Shown: positions 7,358-17,900, numbered from the stretch's first letter. The stretch: DNA of 64,000 nucleotides from Microbulbifer hainanensis (GCF_014904735.1 NZ_JACZCR010000026.1:1-64000), one strand, 5' to 3'. The notes: generated by a model not told the origin, from the sequence alone. Made by a program: numbers and translations.

Positions 7358-9118
7358 TCAGGCAAATAGGTCTGGCAATGGATTGTCATCCTCGGCCAAG
7401 TCCTCGGCGACCTCGCGCTTCAGTAGTTTGCTAACCAGTATATTCACCTGCTGTCTATTCATTGGCTTGGGTGGTGTTAGGTAGAGAGCGGCATCCAGTA
7501 GCTCCTGGAGTTTATTTAATTCTGGAAATCTCAGTTGCCGGTTGACTTCGCCTAGGCTGTTTCCCCTCACTTGGGGCCAGCGCGCATGAATCCATTTCAG
7601 GATTGTAAGTTGTAGTTCCACAGGGGGCCCGTTTTCTGCGCTCCGCTTTAGTGCGCGGGCTTCCTGTTCGGCATTCGGTTGCTTCTTCGGGGAGGCGGAG
7701 CGGCGAGCACTGACCCCGCCGCGCAGGTAGAGAAAATACAGCAGCCAAAACAAGTGGGATACGATGGCGGCAATGGCGATATTCCGCCAGAAGTTGTTCC
7801 CCGATGCTAATTTGCTCGCTCCGCCGCTTGCGCCCGGTTCGAGATCGGAAATAGAGCCCGTACCCTGGTTGCTCAAGGCCGCTGCGGAACCAGTAACCGT
7901 AAATCGGAATGCCGGCAACTGAGTGGCCCGTTGTCGCCCGGTCTTGGTATCCCACCAGGTGACGGTGATGGATGGCAATTGGTAGTCGCCCGGTTTGGTG
8001 GCGACGACAGCGGTGGTTTCGATACGGCTGCCGGTTATGCCTTTTGCGGTGACCTGGTCATCCTGTTGCGGCTGATCTGGATAGGTCTTCAGGCCTTCGA
8101 CATTGAGTTGGGGCAGCGGCGGCAACTGGGCCGCGCGGAGGCCTTCGGCCGTGACGGTAACGATGCGGGTGATAGGCTCACCAACCTTGAACGTCTGCGG
8201 GCTCTTACTCCAGGTTTGTGAAATGCCAAGGCTGGCGGCGGGCAGCCACTGGGCACCGCTGTAGCTGTCAGGCTTTGGCAGTACCTTGATGGTCTTCGGT
8301 TCGGAGCGCAGGCGCAATCGCTGGGTGTTGCGATTGAACAGGGAAAAGGGATCGCGGCGACCAGCTACGGCGACATAAGTCAGAGGGGGTATTCTCAGCT
8401 CCCCGGAGCTCTCTGGAAACACCGCATAAGTCAGCTCATAGACAGCGTGGCCGATGCCACCGATACGGCGCTCATAGCGCTGCTCATCCACTTTCTCGAC
8501 ATGTGCGCCCGGTATTTGTAGGGGATCTGTGGCGATATCGTGCAGACCAATGGTGGTGTAGAGGCGCACCTTGACTAGTAGCTGTTCCTGCACATGGACC
8601 TGCTGCTTGTCCAGTTCCACTTCCAGAAAGGCCTGGCGGTCGCCACTGTCGGGGGCCTGGCCGGCTTTGGTGACGGTAATCGGAATCGCGTCGGACACCT
8701 TGCCCTGGTAGTGCAGGGAGGGGATAAACAGCTTGCCTTCGCGCTTGGGCGCCAGGGACAGGGTCCACAGGACGAAACTTTCCGCGCGGCCGTTGATGAC
8801 CTGGTACTGGTTCGATTGCTGGCGGGAGAGTATGTCGAAATCCTGTTGCAGCAGCTCGAAATCCGGTTCTCCGCCACCGCTACCGTTGTAGCGCAGGGTG
8901 AGGTTCAGCGTTTCGTCGATGCCAATGGTATTGCGGTCGACTGTCGCCGTCAGCTGGTCATCGGCGTGGGCAATGTTGGCGACAACGAGTAGCAGGCACA
9001 GCTGCAGTAGTTTGCACAGCCAAGAAATAGAGAAGCTGGCCGCCGCTGTAGCCCGATATTGTCTCGGCGGGAGAGGGGAATAGGAAGTGCGCTGACTCAC
9101 GCTGCTTGGGCTTACCAT
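7358..9118 (-). CDS. batD: BatD-like exported protein
   Basis: Last gene of the Bat (aerotolerance) operon. BatD proteins are membrane-anchored periplasmic proteins that work with the VWA proteins BatA and BatB; their biochemical task is not established. From ATG 9118 the protein has 586 residues. A signal sequence LCKLLQLCLLLVVANIAHA ends near residue 53, and a long beta-rich region follows with repeated segments such as LFIPSLHYQGK and LRIPPLTYVAV. A membrane helix (FWRNIAIAAIVSHLFWLLYFLY) lies near residues 440-461, and a cytoplasmic tail of about 120 residues ends the protein. ATG 9118 overlaps the last codons of the upstream gene, whose TAA is at 9112-9114, typical of translational coupling. 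An ATG at 9151 is in frame but would overlap the upstream gene more. Confidence 0.85.
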   Translation of the reverse strand: MVSPSSVSQRTSYSPLPPRQYRATAAASFSISWLCKLLQLCLLLVVANIAHADDQLTATVDRNTIGIDETLNLTLRYNGSGGGEPDFELLQQDFDILSRQQSNQYQVINGRAESFVLWTLSLAPKREGKLFIPSLHYQGKVSDAIPITVTKAGQAPDSGDRQAFLEVELDKQQVHVQEQLLVKVRLYTTIGLHDIATDPLQIPGAHVEKVDEQRYERRIGGIGHAVYELTYAVFPESSGELRIPPLTYVAVAGRRDPFSLFNRNTQRLRLRSEPKTIKVLPKPDSYSGAQWLPAASLGISQTWSKSPQTFKVGEPITRIVTVTAEGLRAAQLPPLPQLNVEGLKTYPDQPQQDDQVTAKGITGSRIETTAVVATKPGDYQLPSITVTWWDTKTGRQRATQLPAFRFTVTGSAAALSNQGTGSISDLEPGASGGASKLASGNNFWRNIAIAAIVSHLFWLLYFLYLRGGVSARRSASPKKQPNAEQEARALKRSAENGPPVELQLTILKWIHARWPQVRGNSLGEVNRQLRFPELNKLQELLDAALYLTPPKPMNRQQVNILVSKLLKREVAEDLAEDDNPLPDLFA

Positions 9119-10977
9119 CTCTGAGTGGCTCCGTTCTCCGGGGGCTGCCATTCACCGCTGCGGTAGGCGCGACGGCGCTGCAGGCTTTCGTATTTGAATT
9201 TTTCACGCATCAGGCCGGCGGGGTCGTCAGGAATCTGGCGCAACCACTGATCCAGTGCCTGCTGGGTTTCCGGATCCAGAGGGCTCTCTTCGGCACCGGC
9301 CTTCTGTTGTTTGCCTTCCTGCTTCTTGCCTTTCTGGCCTTCTTTCGCGCGAGCGGACTGCTGTTCGGATTTCTTTTCCTGATCATCCTGCTGTTGTTGC
9401 TGCTCTCCGGCCCGCTGGTTCTGCTGTGAGCCCTGGGATGAGTCCGGCTGGGCACCAGAATTCTGCTGATTCTGCTGTCCCTGTTGCTGTTGATTGCTCT
9501 GGCTTTGCTGCTGCTGGCCGTTGCCAGACTGTTGCTGCTGCTTCTGATTTTGGCTCCGGTTCTGCTGTTGTTGTCCGGATTGCTGCTGTTGCGATTGTTG
9601 CTGCTTCTCCTGCAGTTCCCTCAGTTTACGGGCGATCTCGCGATTGTGTTTGGCGTCTGCCAGTTCTGGCTGGACTTTCAAGGCTTCATCATAGGCCTTG
9701 ATGGCTTTGTCATATTGACCTTGCTGCGTCAGGCTGTTGCCGAGATTGTACAGGTCCTGCGCGTTCCCTCCCTGGGAAAAATCTTTAGCTGCGGCGGGAT
9801 AATCGCCAGCGCGGTAGTGGGCAGTACCACGCCAGTCGGGCCTGCGGAAGGTTTCCGCGGCCTGGTCGGCTTTACCCTGTTCCAGTAATTGCTCGGCTTT
9901 CTGGTCCTTGCGTTGCCATAGATCCTGCAATTCAAACGCCTGTGATTGCTGCGGGGGCAGCAGCAGTAGTGTCAACGGCAGCGCGCAGGCGAGGGCGCCA
10001 CGGCGAAACAGCAGGGCGGCAAAAGGCAGTAACAGCAGCACCAGCCACGGCCCTTCTTCACTCCACTGGTCGAATTTGCGCTCGGTCAACTTGGCCTGGT
10101 CCGGGGCGTTGTCCTCGGGAAGTACCTTGGCGATGTCGCTGTCATCGACACTGATCTTGGCAAAGTGGCCGCCACTCTTGCGCGCGAGCCGGCTGAGTTC
10201 GCGGGCATTGAAGTTGGAGATAATAATGGACCCATTGTCGTCGGTGACGAAACCGCCACCGTTACCCCGCGGAATAGGGCTGCCTTCACCGCTGCCAACC
10301 GCGAGAATCGACAGCTTGGTATTGGCGCTGGACACCAGGCTGGCGACAGTGTCGAGCGCGGACTTGTCAATACCGTCGGTAATAACCAGCAGCTGGCCGT
10401 GGCCATTGGCGCCGTCTTTCAACAGCTTGATAGCCGTTTCGACGGCCATCTCTATATTGCTGCCGGGCACGGGTACGATACGCGGCGACAGTGCCGGAAC
10501 CAAGTTGGCAATGGTGGCGGTATCCTCGGTCAGCGGTGTCACCACATGGGCCTCGCCGGCATAGGCGACCAGCGCGGTCAGGCCGTCCTTGCGCTGGCGC
10601 AGGATGTCGAGAATCTTGAGGCGGGCGCGGGTCAGCCGATCCGGTGACAGATCCGTGGCCATCATCGACGGCGACAGGTCGAACAGGATCACCAGCGCAT
10701 CCTGATTGCTGTAAACCGGAGTGGGCAGTTTGCGCCAGACCGGGCCGGCGAGGGCCACTGTCATGGCAGCTAGCAGCGCGAAGATCAGGCCGAACAGCCA
10801 GGGGCGCTTGGCGCCGCCGCGCAAAAGGAGGTGCGGCAGCAGGTCGGCATCGATGATTTTCTGCAGCTGGCCGCTGTTCAGGACCGTGCGCGCCAGTCCC
10901 CAACAGAGGAGGGCGGCCGGCAATATCAGCCAGAGCAATTGCGGGCGTAAAAAGTGGAACTGGCTCAACTCGTTCAT
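9112..10977 (-). CDS. batB: BatB-BatC fusion: VWA domain, TPR repeat and Gln-rich tail
   Basis: A 621-residue membrane protein joining two parts that are separate genes in many bacteria. The N-terminal half is BatB-like: a helix near residues 11-30, another near 59-76, then a VWA domain with the MIDAS motif FDLSPSM near residue 99 and VITDGID near 196. A further pair of hydrophobic segments at about 312-343 precedes the BatC part. That part has TPR units (LYNLGNSLTQQGQYDKAIKAYDEALK near 405-430), then a glutamine-rich tract of about 90 residues with many QQQQ runs, and a conserved end with DPETQQALDQWLRQIPDDP. It starts on an ATGA overlap with batA. The operon is inferred to form a membrane complex driven by the MoxR ATPase. 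Similar fusions occur in related gammaproteobacteria. Confidence 0.88.
   Translation of the reverse strand: MNELSQFHFLRPQLLWLILPAALLCWGLARTVLNSGQLQKIIDADLLPHLLLRGGAKRPWLFGLIFALLAAMTVALAGPVWRKLPTPVYSNQDALVILFDLSPSMMATDLSPDRLTRARLKILDILRQRKDGLTALVAYAGEAHVVTPLTEDTATIANLVPALSPRIVPVPGSNIEMAVETAIKLLKDGANGHGQLLVITDGIDKSALDTVASLVSSANTKLSILAVGSGEGSPIPRGNGGGFVTDDNGSIIISNFNARELSRLARKSGGHFAKISVDDSDIAKVLPEDNAPDQAKLTERKFDQWSEEGPWLVLLLLPFAALLFRRGALACALPLTLLLLPPQQSQAFELQDLWQRKDQKAEQLLEQGKADQAAETFRRPDWRGTAHYRAGDYPAAAKDFSQGGNAQDLYNLGNSLTQQGQYDKAIKAYDEALKVQPELADAKHNREIARKLRELQEKQQQSQQQQSGQQQQNRSQNQKQQQQSGNGQQQQSQSNQQQQGQQNQQNSGAQPDSSQGSQQNQRAGEQQQQQDDQEKKSEQQSARAKEGQKGKKQEGKQQKAGAEESPLDPETQQALDQWLRQIPDDPAGLMREKFKYESLQRRRAYRSGEWQPPENGATQRW
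9380..9615 (-). repeat. Low-complexity CAG/CAA-rich tract coding poly-Gln in BatB-BatC
   Basis: On the coding (minus) strand this stretch is built largely of CAG and CAA codons, giving many runs of three to five glutamines broken by Ser, Asn, Gly and Lys. Such a tract is prone to length change by slippage and is expected to be disordered. Confidence 0.8.
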
Positions 10978-11987
10978 CCTGCCTCCCGGGGTAAACGTGC
11001 GAGGCCATTACCAAGCAGCGGGATACTCGCCCACAGCAGCGCCAGCAACAATGCCGTAGCCAGCGGCCAGATAAACAGGGATTTGAGCGGCCGGTAGCTG
11101 GCCGCCTCCTGCTCCACGGGCTCGAGGCGATCCAGCTCTTCGTAAATTTCTTCCAGCTCCTGCGGATTGCGCGCGCGGAAGTATCGTCCGCCGGTGCGAT
11201 CGGCGATGGCCTGCAGGGTCTTGCTGTCGAGATCGCGGGAAGGATTGATCCGGCGCGCGCCGAAGCGGCTGCCGAGTAGTCCGGGCTGGACCATTTCTTC
11301 CGCACCCACGCCCACGGTATACACGGTAACACCGGCCTGTGCGGCGAGTTCGGCGGCCTTGAGCGGCGAAACTTCGCCGGCGGTATTGGCGCCGTCTGTC
11401 AGCAGAATCAGGACGCGCTGTTTCGCCGGGCGCTGCATCAGGCGCTTCACTGACAGACCGATGGCGTCACCAATGGCGGTACCCTGTCCGGCAAAGCCGA
11501 TCTGGGCTTCGCGTAGCAGCGTGCCCACGGTCTCGCGGTCATAGGTCAGCGGCGCCTGCAGGTAGGCGCGGGTACCGAACAGAACAAGACCCAGCCGGTC
11601 GCCTTCGCGGCGGTCGACGAAGTCACCGACCACTGCCTTGACTGCGTCGATGCGCATGGCCGGACTGCCATTCAGCACCATGTCCGGTGTCTCCATACTG
11701 CCGGAGATATCCACGGCAACGAGCAGGTCGCGGGCGCTGCTTGTCTGGGCGATCGGTTCTCCATACCACTGGGGGCGCGCGGCAGCGGCCACCAGCAGTA
11801 TCCAGATCAGCGAGAGCATAAGAAGATTGAGCGGATTGCTCGGGCCACCGCCACCGCGCTGGGACAGCTCCGCGTAGAAGGGCACCTTGAGCGCACTGCT
11901 CAGGGGTTTGGCGCGCGGCAGCAATAGACGCGCCAGCCACGGTAGCGGCAGCAGAGCGAAGACCCAGGGCCACGCAAATTCAAACAC
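10974..11987 (-). CDS. batA: BatA-like VWA membrane protein
   Basis: A 337-residue protein with a VWA domain held in the membrane by helices at both ends. From the chosen GTG 11987 it begins FEFAWPWVFALLPLPWLARLLL, a typical BatA first helix. A second helix lies near 58-76 (LLMLSLIWILLVAAAARPQW). The VWA MIDAS motif VAVDISGSM is near residue 92, LILLTDGANTAG near 193, and a last helix near 309-328 precedes a short tail. The open frame runs upstream to 12167, but that part lies inside the DUF4381 gene and is not BatA-like. GTG 11987 overlaps the DUF4381 stop (TGA 11980-11982), the pattern seen at the other junctions of this operon. The downstream junction with batB is an ATGA overlap. Confidence 0.88.
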   Translation of the reverse strand: MFEFAWPWVFALLPLPWLARLLLPRAKPLSSALKVPFYAELSQRGGGGPSNPLNLLMLSLIWILLVAAAARPQWYGEPIAQTSSARDLLVAVDISGSMETPDMVLNGSPAMRIDAVKAVVGDFVDRREGDRLGLVLFGTRAYLQAPLTYDRETVGTLLREAQIGFAGQGTAIGDAIGLSVKRLMQRPAKQRVLILLTDGANTAGEVSPLKAAELAAQAGVTVYTVGVGAEEMVQPGLLGSRFGARRINPSRDLDSKTLQAIADRTGGRYFRARNPQELEEIYEELDRLEPVEQEAASYRPLKSLFIWPLATALLLALLWASIPLLGNGLARLPREAG

Positions 11988-12546
11988 CGCTGGCCTCCGC
12001 AATTGCTGGTTTGGCGGTGGCGGGGGCGCGACCGTGAGATTCGACCCAGTGCATGGCGAAATCGCGCAGGGCAATGTTTCCTGGGGTGTCCGATCGATCC
12101 GCCCGGTATAGCGATTCCAGTAAAGCGCGCTCGACCTCGGGCGGGCACTCGATTGGCGCGCTCGCATTTAGAAACTCGAGCCAGCGGCGGCCGGTCAGAT
12201 TGCCGCACTCGGTGCGTCCGAAGGTGATGACGGCCACGCGTTTGAGTATCTCATTGATTTCCTGTGGCGCACCGGCGTGCTCGGTATCGATCAGTTGCAG
12301 CAGGCGCACGGCCTCCACGCGATAGCGGTTTTGCGCGCGACGGCGCTGGCGGCGGCGTATCCAGAGCACTCCGGCAAAAATGATGCCCAATAACAATGCG
12401 GCCAGTGCCCACCAGCCCGGTGCCGGCGGCCACCAGCCCACGGGCGCTGGTTCGTGAATGTCATGCAGCTGTGCCAGCAGCTCTTTCACTTCCGGTGACT
12501 GCTGCGGCGCAGGCGCTGTCGGTTGCTGGTTGGCGACCGGTTTCAC
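11980..12546 (-). CDS. DUF4381 membrane protein of the Bat operon
   Basis: A 188-residue single-pass protein. A short Gln/Pro-rich start is followed by the conserved LLAQLHDIHEPAPVGWWPPAPGWW segment (about 23-46), one membrane helix (ALAALLLGIIFAGVLWI, about 47-63), a basic stop-transfer patch RRRQRRR, and a cytoplasmic domain with TFGRTECGNLTGRRWLEFLN near 108. This matches DUF4381, which occurs between the DUF58 and batA genes in many gammaproteobacterial Bat operons. Its ATG overlaps the DUF58 stop by 4 nt, and its end overlaps the batA GTG. The molecular role is not known; by context it is part of the MoxR-VWA membrane complex. Confidence 0.85.
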   Translation of the reverse strand: MKPVANQQPTAPAPQQSPEVKELLAQLHDIHEPAPVGWWPPAPGWWALAALLLGIIFAGVLWIRRRQRRRAQNRYRVEAVRLLQLIDTEHAGAPQEINEILKRVAVITFGRTECGNLTGRRWLEFLNASAPIECPPEVERALLESLYRADRSDTPGNIALRDFAMHWVESHGRAPATAKPAIAEASGV

Positions 12547-13517
12547 TGCAATACTCCCGTGGCAACCCGGGGCTTCTGCTGGCGTGCGCCGTAATAGGAA
12601 AGCAGTGCCGGTATGACCGGCTGGGTATTGTCGAAATCCAGCAGGGGCAGGCGGTGGCGGCGGCAGAGTTGCTCGACATCTTCGCGCGCCTGGGCCTGTC
12701 GTTCGGCGAAATGTTCCCGCAGTGGGCGGTTGCCGCCATTCAGGAAGGTGCGTTGGCGACCGTCACTGATGGTCAGGGACTGTTGGGGCAGCTGCCGTTC
12801 CAGTGGATCGCTGATGCGCAGTACCTGCAGATCCGCGTGGCGGGTGAGCAGGTAAAGCGGTTGCGCGCAATCATCGTCCAGGTCGTGGCAGTCACTGATC
12901 AGGAATAGGGCGCTTCCCGGGCGTGCGATTCGGCGGGCTTCCTCCAGCAGTAACTTCAGCGGTTGGCTGCCATCGGCTGCCACGGGGCTTTTCAGTTCAG
13001 CGGCCCGGGCCGCCATGCCATGAATCATCGCCAGCACGGAATGGTGGCTGCGGCGGGGGCGGACCGTTTCGATGTCGTCGTCAGTGAACAGCATCGCGCC
13101 GATGCGGTCACTGTGCTGCAATCCGGCCCAGCCCAGGGCTGCGGCGATAGCACTGGCCGCGACGGACTTGAACGCCAGGTGACTGCCAAAGAACATCGGC
13201 GAGCGCAGGTCCAGGAGGATAACCACCGGGCGCTCGCGTTCTTCCTGGTAAAGCTTGGTGTGAGTCTGGCCGGTGCGGGCGGTTACGCGCCAGTCGATAG
13301 AGCGCACGTCATCGCCGGGCTGGTAGTCGCGCACTTCCTCAAAATTCATACCGCGGCCGCGGTAGCGGGTCAACAGGTTGCCGGCCTGGTTGCTTTTGGC
13401 CAGGCGGGGCTTGAACAGTTGCAGCTGGCGGGCGACATAGCGGAGCTGCACTAGCGGGCCCACCTCAGGGTAGGCGCCGCGTATCTCGAGTTCTCGATGG
13501 GTATTGCTATCAGGCAT
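12543..13517 (-). CDS. DUF58 domain protein (MoxR partner)
   Basis: A 324-residue cytoplasmic protein with the DUF58 core: NLLTRYRGRGMNFEEVRDYQ near residue 50 and PGDDVRSIDWRVTARTG near 69, then a VWA-like fold with VILLDLRSPMFFGS near 98 and ALFLISDCHDLDDD near 200. In this family the MIDAS motif is degenerate, as here (DLRSPM). DUF58 proteins are encoded beside MoxR ATPases and are thought to be their adaptors or substrates. I chose ATG 13517; a GTG at 13535 is also possible, and neither has a strong Shine-Dalgarno. The gene starts about 40 nt after moxR and overlaps DUF4381 by 4 nt. Confidence 0.87.
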   Translation of the reverse strand: MPDSNTHRELEIRGAYPEVGPLVQLRYVARQLQLFKPRLAKSNQAGNLLTRYRGRGMNFEEVRDYQPGDDVRSIDWRVTARTGQTHTKLYQEERERPVVILLDLRSPMFFGSHLAFKSVAASAIAAALGWAGLQHSDRIGAMLFTDDDIETVRPRRSHHSVLAMIHGMAARAAELKSPVAADGSQPLKLLLEEARRIARPGSALFLISDCHDLDDDCAQPLYLLTRHADLQVLRISDPLERQLPQQSLTISDGRQRTFLNGGNRPLREHFAERQAQAREDVEQLCRRHRLPLLDFDNTQPVIPALLSYYGARQQKPRVATGVLQ

Positions 13518-13556
13518 AGTGACTGCGCCGGACACGTTCTGTGGTTCGGGAGGGCA

Positions 13557-14528
13557 TCAGATCGCGGGTACTTGCTGCAGCAACCGTGCGATGACCTGGT
13601 CGGCGGTGACGCCGGCGGCTTCGGCTTCGAAACTCAACAGCAGGCGGTGGCGGAGTATGTCCGGGGCCACATCCATGACATCGTCTGGTGTGACATAGTC
13701 GCGGCCGGCGAGCCAGGCTCGGGCGCGGGCGCAGCGATCCAGGGCGATAGTGGCCCGGGGGCTTGCACCAAAATCTAGCCAGGATGCCAGCTCGCTGTCA
13801 TACTTCGCCGGCTCGCGTGTAGCAATGACAAGTTGGACAGCATAGGTCTCTACCGCTTCCACCATTTGCATCTCCAGGATCTCCTGGCGGGCGCGGAAAA
13901 TGGTTTCCTGGCTGATCACTTCGGAAGGGCGATTTTCGCCAAGGGTTGCCTCGGATCTGGCCAACCGCAAAATTTTCGCTTCCGCGTCGGCACCCGGATA
14001 GGCAAGATTCACCTGCATGAGGAACCTATCCAATTGTGCCTCTGGCAGCGGATAAGTACCTTCCTGTTCTATAGGGTTCTGTGTCGCCATCACCAGGAAA
14101 AGCTGGGGCAGCGGATAGGTCTTGCGGCCAACGCTGATCTGCCTTTCGGCCATGGCTTCAAGCAGCGCAGACTGCACCTTGGCTGGCGCGCGGTTGATCT
14201 CATCGGCCAAAACCAGGTTGTGAAACACAGGTCCCGGCTGAAAGTGGAACTCTCCGGTTTCCGGTCGGTAGATATCGGTACCGGTAATATCCGCCGGCAA
14301 CAGGTCCGGCGTAAATTGGACGCGATGGAAATCACCTTCAACAGCCTCGCCCAGCGTCTTGATCGCCTTGGTCTTTGCCAGGCCCGGCGCTCCCTCCACC
14401 AGCAGGTGGCCGTCCGCCAGCAGGGCGATCAGGATGCGATTCACCAGGGTTTCCTGGCCAATGATCTGCTGTTCCAACCATCCGCCCAGGGAGGTCAACT
14501 GCTCCCGGATATTCTGGTTTGCTTCCAT
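13557..14528 (-). CDS. MoxR-family AAA+ ATPase
   Basis: A 323-residue AAA+ ATPase of the MoxR family, thought to act as a chaperone that remodels the VWA proteins encoded after it. Walker A is GAPGLAKTKA near residue 42, Walker B is LVLADEINRAPAKVQ near 107, and sensor-1 is FLVMATQNPIEQEGTYPLPEAQLDRF near 143-169. The C-terminal lid contains FGASPRATIALDRCARARAWLAGR. Length is normal. It is the first gene of the six-gene minus-strand operon ending with batD, so the promoter should lie in 14529-14800, back to back with gdhB. Confidence 0.92.
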   Translation of the reverse strand: MEANQNIREQLTSLGGWLEQQIIGQETLVNRILIALLADGHLLVEGAPGLAKTKAIKTLGEAVEGDFHRVQFTPDLLPADITGTDIYRPETGEFHFQPGPVFHNLVLADEINRAPAKVQSALLEAMAERQISVGRKTYPLPQLFLVMATQNPIEQEGTYPLPEAQLDRFLMQVNLAYPGADAEAKILRLARSEATLGENRPSEVISQETIFRARQEILEMQMVEAVETYAVQLVIATREPAKYDSELASWLDFGASPRATIALDRCARARAWLAGRDYVTPDDVMDVAPDILRHRLLLSFEAEAAGVTADQVIARLLQQVPAI

Positions 14529-14969
14529 AGTGTCACTTCTGTTGAAAATGATTCTTCTCCCGCTTTCCCGTTAGGCGGCTATCTACCACACTCCCCTGAA
14601 AATCTATCGCCGGCATCCGGCGCTGTCCGGAAGGTTCGCGCATGGCGCGCCGCTCCCGGCCTGGCGGCCGCCACCAGCCGACCGCTCGTTACGAATTTTC
14701 GGGGTGCCCTATCATCTTCTATATATAGTCGCCGCCACGGGGGTGGGCGTGTTGATTTTAGCGGCACAATGCCGAGAGGCAACCGCGAAGCACACGATAG
14801 ACAGTTGACTTGGCATTAAGTTCACCCCAGCCATGTCGACGGCGGGGTGAAAGCTGCAAATATATTTTTCGTGCCGGCCAATTGGCGGTACGGGGAAACT
14901 GAAAAAGGTTTTTCGAGTCTGGATAAGCCGGAGTCGAACGGTACAAAAATTGGATTTTGGAGGTTCTCC
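14529..14969. promoter_or_regulatory. Divergent intergenic region, moxR operon / gdhB
   Basis: About 440 bases between the moxR start and the chosen gdhB start. The AT-rich run near 14716-14729 (ttctatatatag) is the most promoter-like element but has no convincing -35 partner. The open frame of gdhB extends back to 14847, but no family-conserved sequence lies there. No small gene or RNA is recognisable. Confidence 0.4.
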
Positions 14970-17900
14970 GTGAATGTGGCGACGGTGATTACCGACAGCC
15001 GTGAAGAATTGGTGGAGCAGGTCAGCGCCCTGATTCGTGACAAGCTGGCAGACAAGGCAGAGCCTGTAGTGGCATTTGCCGAGCAGTTTCTGCACCAGTA
15101 TCCACTGGAAGATCTGGCAGGTCGGCGGCTGGTGGACGTGTACGGCTGTATCTACAGCTGGTGGAATTTTATCCAGCAGCGCCCCGGCGACCAGCCCAAA
15201 GTGCGCGTGTTTAACCCGCGCCTGGAAGACGATGGCTGGCAGTGTTCCCATACAGTGGTTGGCGTGCTGCAGCGGGATATGCCGTTCCTGGTGGATTCGG
15301 TACGCATAGAAATCAACCGGCGCGATACGGTTATCCACTCCATTAAGAGTACGGTGATGCAGGTGCGGCGCGACAAGCGCGGCAAACTGCAGCAACTGCT
15401 GCCACGCCACCACACGATAGACGAAAACGATGCGTCTATTTCCGGCGAGGCGCTGATCTACGTCGAAATCAACCTGGATACCTCAGAGCGCCACGCGGCC
15501 AATCTGGCAGCGGCACTGAAAGATGTCCTCGGCGATGTGGAGCTGGTCGTCGACGACTATGTGCCGATGCTCGACACCTGCAGTGCAATGGAAGACCAGT
15601 TGCACACCGGTCTGGCTGAAGACGACGCCAACCTGCAGGAAGCCTGTGCGTTCCTGCAGTGGATGCGCGACGGCAATTTCACTTTCCTCGGCTACCGCGA
15701 GTACGAGTTCACCCAGGAGGGGGACAAGAAAGTCCTTGGCGAGGTCGAGCAGCGCCGCCTGGGTATTTTCAAAAAACTGGAAGAAACCGCGGAGCCAACC
15801 CCAGAGTATGCCTTTAACGAGGGTAAGCAAAAGTTCTACCAGGGGCCCAACTTCCTCACCTTTGCCAAGTCATCGGTCAAGTCGCGGGTGCATCGCGCGG
15901 CCTATTCCGATTACGTCACTATCAAGCGCTATGATGCGAAAGGCGAGGTGATCGGCGAGTCTGCCTTTATGGGGCTCTACACCTCGCCCGTATACACCGA
16001 GAGCCCGGTGAAGATTCCGATCATCCGTCGCAAGATGGCCTCGGTTTTGGAATCCAGCGGCCTGGCTCCGCATAGTCACGATGGCAAGGCACTGCGCCGT
16101 ATCCTGGATACATTCCCCCGCGATGAGCTTTTCCAGAGTAGTACTCAGGAATTGTTCCATACCGTCATGGGCGTGCTGAGCATGAATGAGCGGGCACACC
16201 TTCGCCTGTTCATCCGCCAAGATCCCTTCGGCAAATTTGTAACTGCCATGGTCTACGTGCCGCGTGAGCAGTTTAACAGTAGTGTGCGCGAGGAAATCTG
16301 CGCGCATATTGCCAAGGCCATCAAGGCCAAAGAATCCGATTTCACCACCTACTTTTCCGAATCCATTCTCGCCCGGGTGCACTTTGTATTCCGCGTTTCA
16401 CCCAGCGAACCGGTGGAAATTAATGAAGCGCAATTGGAGGCGCAGATAGTGGATATTACCCGCTCTTGGGAAGATGTTTTCCAGAAATCTCTGCTAGAAA
16501 GCCATGGCGAGGAAGAGGGAAACCGCCTTTACAGTACTTTCGGTCGCGCATTTCCGGCGGGTTACCGGGAAGATTTTGAACCGCGGATCGCGGTACAGGA
16601 CGTGGCTGCGATTCAGGAACTGGATGCCACCAATCGCGTCGCGATGAGTTTCTATCAGCCGGTGGGCGCGGCGCCCGGCAGCCTGCGGTTCAAGGTGTTT
16701 AACTGGGGCGGGGGGCTCACGCTTTCCGATGTAATCCCGGTGCTGGAGCACCTCGGTCTGCGCGTGATGGGTGAATTCCCGTACACCATTCGTCCGGCGG
16801 GTGGCAGTGAGGTGTGGATGCACGAGTTCCACCTGGAGTTCGGCCTGCCCACGCGCGTTGATGCCCAGGCCTCACGCAACCTGTTCCAGGATGCTTTCGC
16901 CGCGATCTGGAACGGCGTGGCCGAGAGCGATGCCTTTAACCGCCTGGTTCTGGCCGCGCGCCTCAACTGGCGCGAGGTCTCCATGCTGCGCGCCTACGCC
17001 CGCTACCTGAAACAGACCAAGTTCAGCGCGAGCCAGCCGTATATTGCGGCAACCCTGGCCAATCACGTGGAGATTACCCGCAACCTGGTAGCCCTGTTCC
17101 GGGCCATGTTCGATCCGCGGATCACTACCAGCAAGCAGGACCAGACCCGCATCGAGCGGCTGATCAAGAAAATTCACGAAGGGCTCGACGGCGTCGACAA
17201 CCTGAACGAAGACCAGGTGCTGCGTCGCTATCTCGAGCTGATCCTGGCGACGCTGCGGACCAACTTCTTCCAGCCCGGCGAAGACGACCAGCCGAAAGAT
17301 TACATCTCCATCAAATTTAGCCCGCGCAATATCCCCGGTATTCCCGAGCCGCGCCCGGAATTCGAGATCTTTGTCTATTCGCCGCGGGTCGAGGGTGTGC
17401 ACCTGCGCGGTGGCAAAGTGGCGCGCGGCGGTCTGCGCTGGTCCGATCGGCTGGAGGATTTCCGTACCGAAGTGCTGGGCCTGGTGAAGGCGCAGGCGGT
17501 CAAGAATGCGGTGATCGTGCCGAGTGGTGCCAAGGGCGGCTTCGTCGTGCGCCAGCCGCCGGCGGACAACAGCCGCGAGGCAATGATGGAGGCGGGCATC
17601 GCCTGCTACAAGACCTTTATCCGCGGTCTGCTGGATATCTCCGACAACCTGAAGGATGGCGAAGTGGTGCCGCCGGAGATGGTCGTGCGTCGCGACGACG
17701 ACGATCCCTATCTGGTTGTGGCGGCGGACAAAGGGACTGCGACCTTCTCCGATATCGCCAACGGTATCGCGGCTGAGTATGACTTCTGGCTTGGCGACGC
17801 CTTTGCATCTGGCGGCAGCCAGGGCTATGACCACAAGAAAATGGGGATTACCGCCCGCGGTGCCTGGGTTTCTGTCCAGCGCCATTTCCGCGAGATGGGC

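Noticed and set aside
9106..9429. Leu-rich plus-strand frames opposite batB-batC looking like membrane proteins
   Set aside because: Poly-Leu arises from reading the complement of CAG/CAA glutamine codons; not real membrane helices.
16872..17885. 337-codon minus-strand frame inside gdhB
   Set aside because: Lies wholly opposite conserved dehydrogenase sequence and has no ribosome site.
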